From Bilabrum cf. latius (Eukaryota > Bigyra: Bicosoecida > Bigyra > Bicosoecida): a DNA stretch of 64,000 nucleotides. The stretch's first letter is position 1. Each line of letters starts with the position of its first letter. The DNA lies in contig OZ237744.1 of NCBI GenBank assembly GCA_965178125.1, positions 186,001 to 250,000 on the forward strand. Reading direction: 5' to 3'. The position numbers and the translations under genes were made by a program. This document shows, one piece after another, positions 54,734 through 64,000 of this stretch. Under the pieces are notes generated by a model. The model did no database searches and was not told the origin of the DNA. It saw only the letters and a program-made list of their open reading frames with translations.

Positions 54734-56875
54734 ATGGGTTACGAACCAAATGGGCGAATCACATACATGCACAACCAGCCGCGGTGAGTTCCGTTTACTG
54801 CCGTTTGTCCGGCCGTATAACGCCAATGGTGCGCAATGGTGCCTTGCTTCGACTGGTGGGGTGGTAGCTCTTCCTTCATTCGTATGGAGCACACGCTTGC
54901 CATGCATCCAGTCCATATGCGCTGTTCTGCATTTGTTTCGGACATCAAGCTTTCCCGCAGCCCTGGCGACGGCCAGATTCCTATCGACGTGGCTCTCAAT
55001 GGAGACGACGAAGCTGTTCAAGCCGCGTGGGAGGAGTACGCTCGTGGCGTTGCAAGCTACGGCATCTCTATCGCTGTCGTTGGTACTATTTTCGCCGTTA
55101 CAGTGGCAATTTTCAGTTGCGTTGCGTGCGCCCAGGCATGCGGTTTCAAAGGCGACTTTTGCAAGAAGCCGAGCTTGATTCCCAGGATGATTAGCATCTG
55201 GGCGTTTGCGGCCATGATTGGTGTCGCAGCGCTCCTGAGCATTATTGCTCCTACTTCGGTGCGAAATATCGGTCAAGCCTACGTGGACGGGTTGGATACG
55301 GGAATCGACTTTTTAGAGATTTCGGTCCGTCTCGGCGATGAGGTCGAAAGCATCGGCGACGGTCTGGACAACATGACCACAGCAGCAAACAACATCAACG
55401 ATGAGCTGGCGGGCAATCCCCAAGCGCAGGATCTGCGCACGGCCATCAACGACTTCATCGGCGCCGTGAGCGATTCCGCCGCCGACGTCAAGTCATCTGG
55501 TGGCGACATTGCCGATTCGACCAAGGACGCCCGGCAGTCGCTCGTGGACCTGCGGGACGCAAACGTGAGGGGACAAATCAGTCGCGGAACCAACTCGAAC
55601 GCCATCCTCAACTTTTTGTTCTTCGTGACCTTCGCGGTGGCCGGCGCCCTGCCCTTCCTGCCTACCTTTATGCCGATCGCGCACAAGTTCCTCACCGGCA
55701 TCACGTGCTGCTGCTGCGTGCTTCCCACCTTTTGGGTAGCCGGCGTGCTCGGCGTGATTGCCATGGTCGGCAGCGACGTGTGCTTCGACATCGAGGACAC
55801 GCTGGTGGCCATCGTGGAGCTGGGGCAGGACGAGGATGACGCGACACCGAGGGCGCTATCCGTGGCTGCACTGGCCGGCAGCCAGATGGAGGAGGAGGAA
55901 TACAGCACCGGCGATCAGTCCGGTTTCGGGTCAATTGCCGCCTCTTTCGCAGCCAAGGGGGCATGGTACGCGGCGGATGCATCGGGGCTGCCAGTATCCC
56001 AGTGGCTGGAGGCAGAGGCAGAAGATGCCAATAGTGCTGCAGTGCGCGTGCTGCAGGTGGACGACGACGACATCGCACCCGCTGGCAATGACGACGACGT
56101 CCCAGGCGACACGGGCGTGGACACTCTCAAGTACTACCTCAAGTGCCACGAGTCGAACCCCCCGCCGCTCCCCAGCGTGCTCGCCACAGCGCGTGACGGC
56201 GCCAACACCTTCTATTCGACGTCCAACGACCTCAACAGAATCGTAGATCAACTCGAGCAGTACTACACGCAGATCCCCGAGCTGGAGGGCCATGTAGTCA
56301 CCATGCGCACCGGCTTCCTGACGATCAACGAGTCGGTGGCTGACACGATGGACCTCTTTTTGTGCGACGGAGTCAACGAGCCCATCTACAACTTCATCTC
56401 GATCGTGTGCAACGACGCCGTGGGCAACGGCATCGTGCTTGCCTTCTAGCTGATGGCAGGCACCGCCTTCATGGCAGTAATCGGCATGGTGCCCAACCTC
56501 TTCATCCTGGCCAGGCACCCCGCTGAGGAATACAAGGAGCCTCAGGTGGTGAGCATCACAGTCAACATGGTGGGAGGCGTGCAGCCGGTGGACGGCGCGC
56601 AGCCGGTGGACGGCGTGCAGCCCAACCCGGTGAATGGGTACGAGGCGCAGGCAGGTGGATACCCAGGTGCGACGGCGGGATCAATCAACGCGCCTCCGGA
56701 GAGCCAGCCGGAGTTCCATGACCCTGTCAAGGCGCCGAGTGCGCCGGTGGCCCCGCCAGTCACGCCTCACGCGGGCCAGTTGACCGTGCCCTCTGGCCAG
56801 TCTCCCTTCCTCGCCCAGCCGCCGTCGGCACCAGAGGCGCCTCCTGCCGGCTTCGTCAAGTAGGAGCCGTTCTGA
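54734..56875 (+). CDS. Five-pass membrane protein, prominin/tweety-like topology, 654 aa
   Basis: Exon 1 is 54734-54783 (MGYEPNGRITYMHNQPR); the intron is 54784-54960 (GTGAGT...CCGCAG, phase 2); exon 2 runs to TGA 56873-56875. TAGs at 56447 and 56861 are sense. Membrane helices are at about 45-70, 90-110, 225-250, 260-295 and 550-570, with two large loops between pairs. The first loop (about 110-220) is helical and acidic; the second (about 300-545) has paired Cys residues and coiled-coil stretches. A Pro/Gly-rich C-terminal tail contains repeated QPVDG. Two large extracellular loops within a five-helix plan recall prominins, tweety proteins and fungal Prm1, but I see no diagnostic motif. It is probably a plasma-membrane or ciliary-membrane protein. 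Confidence 0.7.
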
Positions 56876-57202
56876 TGTGATTGTGCTGACTTTTGCTGGT
56901 TTTTGCTCCGCTGTAAGCTCAGGAAGACGGGCGAGCTGTATTTCCTGTTAAGCGGCGTAGCATCTCAATCTGACCTGATGATGGGTAGCAAGATCCCCCC
57001 CGGATCTAGGTGTGCAGTTGTGTGCATGGTTTGTGCTGTCCAGAGAACCATTGAGAATCAAGTAAACAAGCTAAAGTAATTTATCCAATAGTATTTGCAT
57101 ACCAACATTTGTGCAGACGAGACCGCGAAAAAGTCGCCTGACCCCGTGGGCCGGAAGCAGCCCCCGTTAATTTTCTGTTCCAGTGACTTACATCGGCAGC
57201 GA
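56876..57202. other. Convergent intergenic region
   Basis: 327 bp between the stop codons of the five-pass protein (+) and the ATP-grasp-like gene (-). There is no supported coding frame; it is presumably two 3' UTRs. Confidence 0.5.
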
Positions 57203-59203
57203 TTAGCCGACCACGGAGAGCTCGGCAGGCGGCGCCACGAACGCCGCGCTGCTGCCCGCGTCTCCTCCCGCCGGCGCCCCAGCCACCTCGCCGGTCTTGC
57301 CTCCTCCGGCTCCGCTGCTCGCGCCCTCCTCGATGGCATCGTGCTCCTCAAGCGGTGCGTCTTGCCTGATCATTTCCACAGCGACGTCCGCCGACACGCC
57401 CATCTCCATGGCCTCCATGCCCAGCGCCGTCCTGCTGGCGACGCGGTTGTCCATGACCTCGTCGAAGAGGACAGAGTCTCCGCACAGCGAGTGGAAGAGC
57501 TGGTAGTTGAACTCCCCCGTGGTCTTGTCCACCAGCCTGATGCACATCTTGTCGATGGCCACCATGCTCAGCACCGTCTGCACGAAGCCGTCGATAAGGT
57601 CGTCCAGACCCAGGCCCAGAGTGTTGAAGTCCTTGCGGTCCATGAGCAGCAGCCTGTCAGTCTCGCTCGTCCACTCGAGGTCTCCCTGCAGCTTGGACAG
57701 GTTGGTACCCAGCATGCTCCAGCTGCTCTTGCCGGTGGCCTCCCCGGTGAGCGGCTCGGCTGCGCGGCGCGCGTACGCGGCGAGCGGCCTGTAGCCCTCC
57801 TTGGTCGATGACACCATCATCCGGAGATCGGCCACGAAGATCCGGTTGTGCCGGTCGGGAATCGTGCCCGTGTGGTAGAAGGTGCCGTCCCTCTGCCTCG
57901 AGCTCCACGCCGAATGCCCGATGAGGCTCTGCACGATGTAGCTCGAATAGTAGTGCGAGTCCTGCATGAACGCGTCCAGCTCCTCCTTGTTCAGGATGGT
58001 GTACACGCCCTGTCCCGCGTTGAGGAAGGGAACCTTCACTACACCGTGGCCGCCGAACTTCTTGATCCAGAGGGGGACCTCGTGCTTGCGCGCAGAGTGG
58101 CACGTCTCCGGGGTCCTGATCCGCAGGCCGATCCCCTTGGTTTCCAGCTCCGAGTTGAGGATGTCGTAGGCCACCGCGCCCATGGCCTTGTTCCTCCCAC
58201 CCGCCAGGCAGGGCAGCAAGGGGTTTAGGATCCTAGTCTTGCACTTGATCGGGAATCGGGTCCACGGCCTCTGGGTCACGTATCGGAACGCAGCGCGGAC
58301 GGGCTTCCACTCCTCCTCAGACTTTGCCTCGGCTGCTCCGGCCGCTGCAGAGCCCTCCCCTGCCTTGGCAACGCCCCCGCCCTTGCCTAGCGCGGTGGCC
58401 TGTGACACGCGCACCTCCATCACACCGTCCGCCGTCCAGCGGACGGGAGGCGTGTCGTCGGTGAGATAGAACTCAACGAGGTAGACGGGCTCCTTGGCCA
58501 GGTCCGAGAGAACAGTGGCGTAGCTCGAGGCCTCCATCCTGTTCTTGTCGTACACGACGGCGAGGACACCGCCGGGGACCAGCTTCTCAGTGGCCTCCTC
58601 GTCGAGCAGGTCTCCAAAGGTGGTCTCGAGGAGCCTCTTGTAGGCGCCTTCCTCCTCTGCATCTCGCAGCAGGGGCATGGACTTGCATCCGGAGGGGCAC
58701 GAGTTCGTCTCGACGATGCACGCGCGGCTGCGGACAGGCAATCAAGAGGCGGAAGCAGCTAAATAGTAAAAAAAGAGTAGTAGCTACAAACAGGCCCATG
58801 TGACCGAAAGCCATGGTGCAGCAGCCAGATACAACATATGTACGTATCAAGCGCTGAATGCAGCGATATTCATGCCGCTATCTCACCGGGTGCCCTCTGC
58901 AGTCACGACAGAAAAGGTGTCGCAGCCTCCCCACCTGAAGTGCCTCGGCTTGTAGCGCAGCATGCCGAGGAGGTCATCCTCCTTGCACTCAGGGTGCAGA
59001 TGGCAGTATCGCCTGGCGATACGCTCGATCTTCATGTTCATGAAGCTCAGGACGAGCGGGTGGATGGTGGCGTTGCTCGCGCGCGGGTAGAACGAGCGGA
59101 GCGGATCGAAGGAATCCGGCTCCACCTGCTCGACGCGCCCGTGCTTCACCTTGATCTGGCTGACAGATGCAGATGCAATCGATTTGGCAGTACCATCACC
59201 CAT
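57203..59203 (-). CDS. Conserved ATP-grasp-like protein of unknown function, 613 aa, two exons
   Basis: ATG is at 59203; the intron is 58886-58728 (GTGAGA...CCGCAG, phase 2); stop is TAA 57205-57203. The junction rebuilds the continuous motif EGTRRACIVETNSCPSGCKS. The middle carries a domain resembling the ATP-grasp nucleotide-binding fold: LWIKKFGGHGVVKVPFLNAG as the lysine/glycine-loop region, GQGVYTILNKEELDAFM, and YIVQSLIGH followed by FVADLRMMV, where a metal- or ATP-binding acid is expected. The N-terminal 100 residues (ERIARRYCHLHPECKEDDLL) and the VETNSCPSG motif recall a family of uncharacterised protist and fungal proteins. A ligase or peptide-amino-acid transferase role is possible but not shown. 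There is no in-frame TAG. Confidence 0.65.
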
Positions 59204-59599
59204 AGGGGCGGGACGAGCGGCGGCTGCGGGGCGCGTGAAAGGGCACTGTTCCGAATGGTCGACCGATTGGAGATGCGATTCTAGACACGCAAGTCACCAC
59301 AGCTTCTGCCACAAGAGAGCTGTGTTACTTTTGTTTCTCACTAGTTCCTGATCCTGCAGCAGCCATGATATATCTCCTTGATTTGCTGTTTGTTGTGGCG
59401 AGAGCAAAGTTGCAGTTGAAATGTGCTGGATCTTCTGTGGGTTCCTTTTCTGCGGAAGGACCGAACACATGGTTCCTGGCGAACCCGAGCGAACCTGCCG
59501 TTGGATGGCTCACAGAATACGGACAACTGCAACATGGAGATGAAAAGAATCCCATGATAACCATAAACTACACACTGCTTATGAACCATGTATTACATA
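59204..59599. other. Intergenic region between two minus-strand genes
   Basis: 396 bp. Short frames of about 80 codons exist on both strands (for example minus 59564-59325), but none has recognisable features and they overlap each other. It should contain the promoter of the ATP-grasp-like gene and the 3' UTR of the GH79 gene. Confidence 0.45.
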
Positions 59600-61404
59600 T
59601 CAAGACCGCTAGGCCACCACAATGGCATACGATGCCGCAGGCATGCTGATTTGAGCATCAGCAGGCATTGACTCGCCCATTCCGATGAGGTCTGGGAGCT
59701 CGTGGCGCTCGTTCACCCGTGCAACCGTGCCAGACACGCTAATCAAACTGCTTGCCAGCCCTTCACCGTCGCCGGGGAGCAGCCGGTACACAACCATGGT
59801 GGAGCCGCAGGAGCCGCCTTGCGCACCGCACCTCAGCGACACGCTCACATCATCGCTTTGCCGCAGGTTCAGGAGCAAAATCGCCGTTGCGTTGCTTCCC
59901 CACCGATGGCCAGATTTCGCCTCAAACGCGTACGCGCGCACGTGCTCCGTTTCGTAGTCGCCGAGCAGCTGCCCCAGTGCTCCTCTGCCTCGCACCGCAG
60001 GGCGAGGCAGAGCAGCCCCTCCGATGATCCTCTACAGCAGCGCGGTCGTGAAGTAGTCGGGGTTGGGGGAGAACTAAATGGGCAGCACCGGGTGCTTGCT
60101 CCCGCCGACGTAATCCAGGAGCGGGTAATCCCCCCCGATGAGGTCCTGCCGGATCATGCCCTGGTGACCCTCCGCGAGCCCGACCTCACCGAGCTCACCG
60201 AGGAGCCACAGCCCGCTCGCGTACCTGTTCGAGACGTTGGCCAGGCCGCCGCCCCAGAAAGAAGAGGTCTCGCCGATGAGCACCGGCTTGCTCGGCGCGA
60301 AGCTCCGGATCGCCCTCGTGACGTTCGGCAGGAACATTCGCCGCATGCGGTCCTGGTACTCGTTCGTGAGCACCATCTGTGATCGAAGAAAGAATAAGAA
60401 TAAAATTGAACGGATGCAGAGTCAGAAATGGAGCAAGAACCTGGGGCGGCAAAAGCAACGAGCAGAGCAGGTGCTCCTCTACGGTAAGAGGCTCTACCCA
60501 GGAGCGAGCAGAGCAGGTGCTCCACTCTGCGAGGCCCAGCCGATCTAAGCATGGTAGCGCACTAGATTTGTCTCACTTGGGCAGAAGAAGTGTCATTTCC
60601 CTGATACTGCGAGTAGTAGTGCCAGGTGACCCGGTCCAGCACCTTCCCGGCGCCCTCCAGTACTTCGGCGAAGAATCGCGTCACGTCTGCACCGTAAATG
60701 GACCGGCATTGCCCCCTTGGGTCTCCCGTCAGACTCGGGTCTGGGCCCCATAGCTCAGTGTCGGGGGTGAGCTCGTCCACCAGTTGTCGCATGCGAACAA
60801 ACCCGCTGGCCATCTGGGCGCCCGTCATATTCGTGACCGCCGAGGAGCAGTTGTACACGTTGCTCTCGTTGCCGAGCTCCCATGCGTGCACGTTTTGCTT
60901 GTTCTTCTTGACGTACTCCAATAGCTCCCGTGCATTGCTCGAGTCCCACTCTGGTGCCTTGTTTGCAGGCACTAGCCCCCGTTGCTGCCTGCCGAATACC
61001 GCGTTGACGCCGTAAACCATTCGCAGTCCTGCTCTGTCGCAAAAATCGACCAACGAGTTCCATAACGAGGCATTCATGTACAGATGATGCAAACCGGTGG
61101 GACTTGGAAGGCCGCTAGGTGGTATCCACCCAGACAGATTGAAAGCTACAAAGTCCTGCACGCTGCCGCCGAAGCGAATGTATGCAGGCCCAATATTCTT
61201 GGCAAGCTGTATGAGAGCCTCGTCACGCAGGTCAACCCGTTCCCTCGTGTAGCCAAATAGGGTTGTGGTATCGATACTGAAGCTGCTCGATAGGGCGTCC
61301 ATCTTCTTGCTTGGTCCAAAACTGACATCCACGACAACTTCAGGAGATACAGCAGACGCATACACGCACATGCTACAGGTAGCAAGCAAGCTGCGCAGAG
61401 CCAT
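59600..61404 (-). CDS. GH79 heparanase-like endo-beta-glucuronidase, 534 aa, two exons
   Basis: ATG is at 61404; the intron is 60576-60377 (GTGAGA...CACAG, phase 0); stop is TGA 59602-59600. TAGs in exon 2 (after SKHPVLPI, after YFTTALL and after SYAIVVA) are sense. A signal peptide (MALRSLLATCSMCVYASA) precedes a TIM barrel: LAKNIGPAYIRFGGSVQDFV, the acid/base site HAWELGNESNVYN, DRVTWHYYSQYQGN and the nucleophile site VLIGETSSFWGGG. These are the GH79 heparanase signatures, and the length matches heparanase (about 540). A C-terminal beta-domain follows (AYAFEAKSGHRWGSNATAIL). Substrates would be glucuronic-acid-containing polysaccharides outside the cell. No heparanase-type linker excision site could be judged. 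Confidence 0.9.
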
Positions 61405-62315
61405 TGCACTACTTCGACGAGACTCTGGGACCCAAAATCGGCGCCAGGGCCTGCTGCCAAGTGCACTTTACAATTGGGCCGCGAATCTGAGAGGACTCCT
61501 CTGGATTCAGGTGATCACTCGAACTCCTTCGGGGGCAACGGTGCATCTGGGTGCTTGTGGAATCTTTACCCAACAATGTATTTCTGTATTTCTGTATTTC
61601 TGTATCTGTCTGCCTTTTTTACGAATGCCCCCCAGTGGTCACCCCACCGAATCATGGGCCTCAATTCCTGCATTTCACGCTCGAAATGTGGGGGTACACG
61701 CGATTCTCTGGTAGGCAGTCTGTTCCAGATAATGCTCATGCCGTGCCGCGAGATCTCAAGCTGGCCCTGGCCCCTCGCGATGGCCTCACGCCTCCGGTGG
61801 GTCGGGCTTGCCACTGGACGGGCGGGGTGCACGACGTACATTTGCCGCAGTGCACCCGAGTGCAATAACCTTGCTGCAGAGGATGTAGTGAGGGGGCGCG
61901 GAAGGAGATGGAAGGGCAGAATTTCGCCAGGTGGTTGGGAGGCGGGCACATGATTTCGAGCTGCTTGCTGCTCTTCGCACGATGGTGCAAACCTCGTGCT
62001 GGGCTTGGGATGCATCCAACCGTGAGAGTACGGTAGTACACGTCTGGTAGGTGCGGCCACTTTTGTCTGTCGTCAAAATAGTGCGACCGAGGCGGCAAGC
62101 GACGGCGACCATCCCAAGCCGGAACCAGCATTTTTACACCGGACTTGCACAGCTTCCGGGGCTCAGGCATCGAATTCTTGCCAGGCCAAGCACCTTCTAC
62201 TTTACTGATTAGCATATTCAGTCGATTTTATAGTCTTTCGCAAGATTGGGGCAAGCCAATGCTAGCTGACCGCCAGCAAAATGGCTGCCCGTTCACCACG
62301 ACCTACGGCTAGCGG
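61405..62315. other. Long intergenic region with one doubtful minus-strand ORF
   Basis: 911 bp, the longest gap outside the duplicated region. A minus-strand frame 62215-61736 starts at an ATG, is open for 159 codons and ends at TGA. Its first 80 codons look protein-like (SGVKMLVPAWDGRRRLPPRS, FDDRQKWPHLPDVYYRTL), the rest is Cys/Pro/Arg-rich and less convincing. I do not recognise it; it may be a decayed mobile-element fragment. A short TGTATTTC simple repeat lies near 61575-61612. Confidence 0.3.
61574..61612. repeat. TGTATTTC simple repeat
   Basis: About four tandem copies of an 8-bp unit (TGTATTTC) ending in TGTATCTG, in non-coding sequence upstream of the GH79 gene. No function is inferred. 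Confidence 0.75.
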
Positions 62316-64000
62316 ATGCAAATGTCTGTTTGTTGGTCATTTTCGGTGTTCGTTTTCGTCGGTATAATGATCGGGTTTCCATTGACTCCCAGAATACTTC
62401 GAGGCGGCGACGCTCCCCTCGCCAGATCTGCTCGAGAGCCTGAAACGCTTGCCGCAGTTGGTGGAGTCCTGGCGTGCATTCTCTTGGCTGCCCTAGCTTC
62501 AGAGGTATTTACGTTGTGGGCACGAGAAGTTGAGAGTCAGAATAGAATCGTTCTATTTGGTCTCAATATTAATCGAAAAGAGGACGGCGGGATTGATGTA
62601 CGGTGCAGACCCATAGGAAAGAGCGGCGACGCTCTCAGTGGCTTGACCACGGAAACCACGAAGTCTGGAGCGAGTCATGTGCCAAAATCTTTGGGTGATA
62701 CTGAAGAGACTATGTCTTGGCAGCCCTGTGCATGGTGCAGACGTGGCATTGTGTGGGCTTGCCTTCGCTCTGAATCCGCGGAAGACGCCTCCCTTTGGCT
62801 TGCAAGATCAGTACTGCTGGCGTTTTGGCCGTGTTGGTGCGACATCAGAAGTAGTTGTTGCCATCCTAAAGGAAACACTGGCATGAATGAGCCGTACTGG
62901 GCTGAATAGCTGGAGAGAGACCTGAGACTCGATGCGGTCGTGGAGCAGCCATCCAGCGAGACTGACTCCTAGTCGCGTTCAGCGACCACACCAGCCCCAG
63001 CGGCCCCTTCAGGCTCAATCCAGCCAATAGAGTCTTCTTTACAGGAGGGTAGTGGGTTGCTCTCAGGCGATTCCTTGAACTCTCGTGCAGAGCACAGGGG
63101 TAGGGCTGGCAGGCGCCATGCCCGCAGGGGCAGTGGTGCAGGCGTGGAATCGGCCGTAGCAGGAAAGGCGCCTGTTCGATACATTGACACGCAGCATGTG
63201 TCGCAATTGACTCCCCGTGCGGCGACCAGCTCTGCCCCTGGCAAGTCGCGCGTGTCAGAGAACCCTCCGACTACGCCGCATGACTAGGAGCATGTCAGCA
63301 GGAGCCGAGCAGGGCTTGGCCGAGGGCACAAAGTTGCAGCGGCAACTAGATTCTTGGGAACTGTCGCTGTGCCTGTAATTGCAATCTATATTATCACGGT
63401 GTACGCGGCGGTGCTGGATATCTGCAATGGGCCTGGACGGGGGAGCGGCAAGGTCGTGACCATGTGGATCATGTGGCCGATCATCGCAACAATAGACTAC
63501 GATAGAGTTGCCGTACCGTGGCTTGGCGTGCAGTTGGCATATATTGTATGGGTATTAGCGTTGAATGCAACGATAAGTGGATTAGGAGGAGCTTGGCCGT
63601 TCGGGAGGGCAGACCTCGACGTGCTGCCAGAGGAGCACAGGCACAGTTTCACGAGCCCGCTGGGTCTGAATGCGGTCGGTCAAGCTGGGTTCTTGATATC
63701 TCTGTGGTGCTTTGAGACCGTCAATATTTTACCGGCGCTTAGTCTGGATACGACTTACCTGAGGTGGAGGGTCGAGGTGGCAGAACGTGAGCTGGTCGAG
63801 TCTCGCGTCCGGGCAGCTGAGCAGCAGCGCGCCATCGTGAATACAGTAGTGTCGCAAGTGCCAAAATTTGCATAGGATTGCATGAATCAAGGCATCACGG
63901 CATTTGAAACGAAACCCGTTGTGATGGCTGTGAGAATCAGTGGGCGGCCAGACGAACCAACTCCCGTGCCGAATGCCGGTCTCCCGGATCGCCCAAAAAC
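62316..64000 (+). CDS. Multi-pass membrane protein, 5' part (runs off the window)
   Basis: From ATG 62316 one frame is open to the window end (over 561 codons), crossing TAGs at 62907, 62970, 63285 and 63873. An N-terminal hydrophobic segment (FSVFVFVGIMIGF) and a second helix (AAVGGVLACILLAALASEVF) are followed by a Ser/Pro/Gly-rich linker. Further helices follow around residues 345-440 (VAVPVIAIYIITVYAAVLDI, VVTMWIMWPIIATI, VQLAYIVWVLALNATISGL) and about 450-475. Next comes an amphipathic, coiled-coil-like helix (RWRVEVAERELVESRVRAAE). The membrane block plus signalling-type helix is reminiscent of membrane cyclases or sensors, but no catalytic domain is within the window. Confidence 0.65.

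Noticed and set aside
54630-55178. 182-codon ORF as an alternative start for the five-pass protein
   Set aside because: It is in a different frame from the membrane helices. The short first exon spliced with GTGAGT...CCGCAG joins the correct frame exactly.
292-64000. Widespread pseudogenes or nonsense mutations, judged by in-frame TAG stops
   Set aside because: Only TAG occurs inside the frames. TAA, TGA and frameshifts do not, and homology continues across the TAGs in many unrelated genes on both strands. Decay would produce all three stops and indels.
1-64000. tRNA or rRNA genes
   Set aside because: No cloverleaf with A and B boxes and no rRNA-like sequence was found on reading both strands. 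GGTTCGA-like strings occur only within coding sequence. A covariance-model scan would be needed for certainty.
1-64000. Bacterial or viral origin of the window
   Set aside because: Spliceosomal introns and eukaryote-specific proteins (SMC1, FANCD2, DNAAF5, MIB/SPRY kinase) are interleaved throughout; no operons, ribosome-binding sites or viral structural genes are seen.

Overview
This window is nuclear DNA from an unidentified eukaryotic protist with a compact, GC-rich genome. It holds about 23 protein genes on both strands. Most intergenic gaps are 50-350 bp. Introns are rare and short (12 modelled, 90-296 nt) with strict GT(A/G)AG donors and mostly GCAG acceptors. A near-complete homologue of DNAAF5 (axonemal dynein assembly) suggests a flagellated or ciliated cell. 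Secreted glycoside hydrolases and a 2-aminoethylphosphonate transaminase suggest a heterotroph that uses polysaccharides and phosphonates. The lineage cannot be fixed from this sequence alone.

The dominant feature is a variant nuclear genetic code. Read with the standard code, almost every gene breaks into pieces that end in TAG and resume in the same frame. Read with TAG as sense, the pieces merge into long, homology-consistent proteins: SMC1, FANCD2, DNAAF5, PhnW, GH79, GH16, a pogo-type transposase, ankyrin and JmjC proteins, and a SPRY/MIB/kinase protein. I count roughly 100 in-frame TAG codons. Of 22 gene ends seen, 18 use TGA, 4 use TAA and none uses TAG. The contexts are polar, often inside Gln runs or at Gln-tolerant positions, so TAG most likely means Gln (as in NCBI table 15) while TAA and TGA remain stops. 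All gene models below use that code.

Layout. 1-5.5 kb: the 3' end of an unknown gene, an orphan protein with an Ala-Gly microsatellite, an LRR protein and a NIF3-like protein (all +). 5.8-16.5 kb: SMC1 cohesin subunit (-) and DNAAF5 (+), divergent across 174 bp. 16.6-22.4 kb: a 1765-residue protein with three tandem (MIB-MIB-SPRY) modules, a coiled coil and a kinase domain (-). 22.4-27.3 kb: a segmental duplication that leaves a truncated GH130 copy on one side of an orphan gene and the intact GH130 gene on the other. 27.5-28.8 kb: PhnW (+). 28.9-34.2 kb: an orphan type I membrane protein and a JmjC-like protein with a signal peptide (-). 34.4-38.6 kb: an ankyrin protein and a TTD14-like P-loop NTPase (+). 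38.8-49.4 kb: a giant intronless FANCD2 and a HEAT-repeat protein (-). 49.7-54.6 kb: a secreted amidohydrolase (-), a complete pogo/Tigger-like DNA transposon and a secreted GH16 glucanase (-). 54.7-61.4 kb: a five-pass membrane protein (+), an ATP-grasp-like protein (-) and a GH79 heparanase-like enzyme (-). 62.3 kb to the end: a multi-pass membrane protein running off the edge (+).

Functionally the window mixes genome maintenance (SMC1, FANCD2), flagellar assembly (DNAAF5), extracellular carbohydrate breakdown (GH16, GH79, GH130, amidohydrolase), phosphonate use (PhnW) and signalling or adhesion (kinase, ankyrin, LRR, membrane proteins). There is no operon-like grouping. All functions rest on recalled family resemblance and visible motifs; no database search was run.
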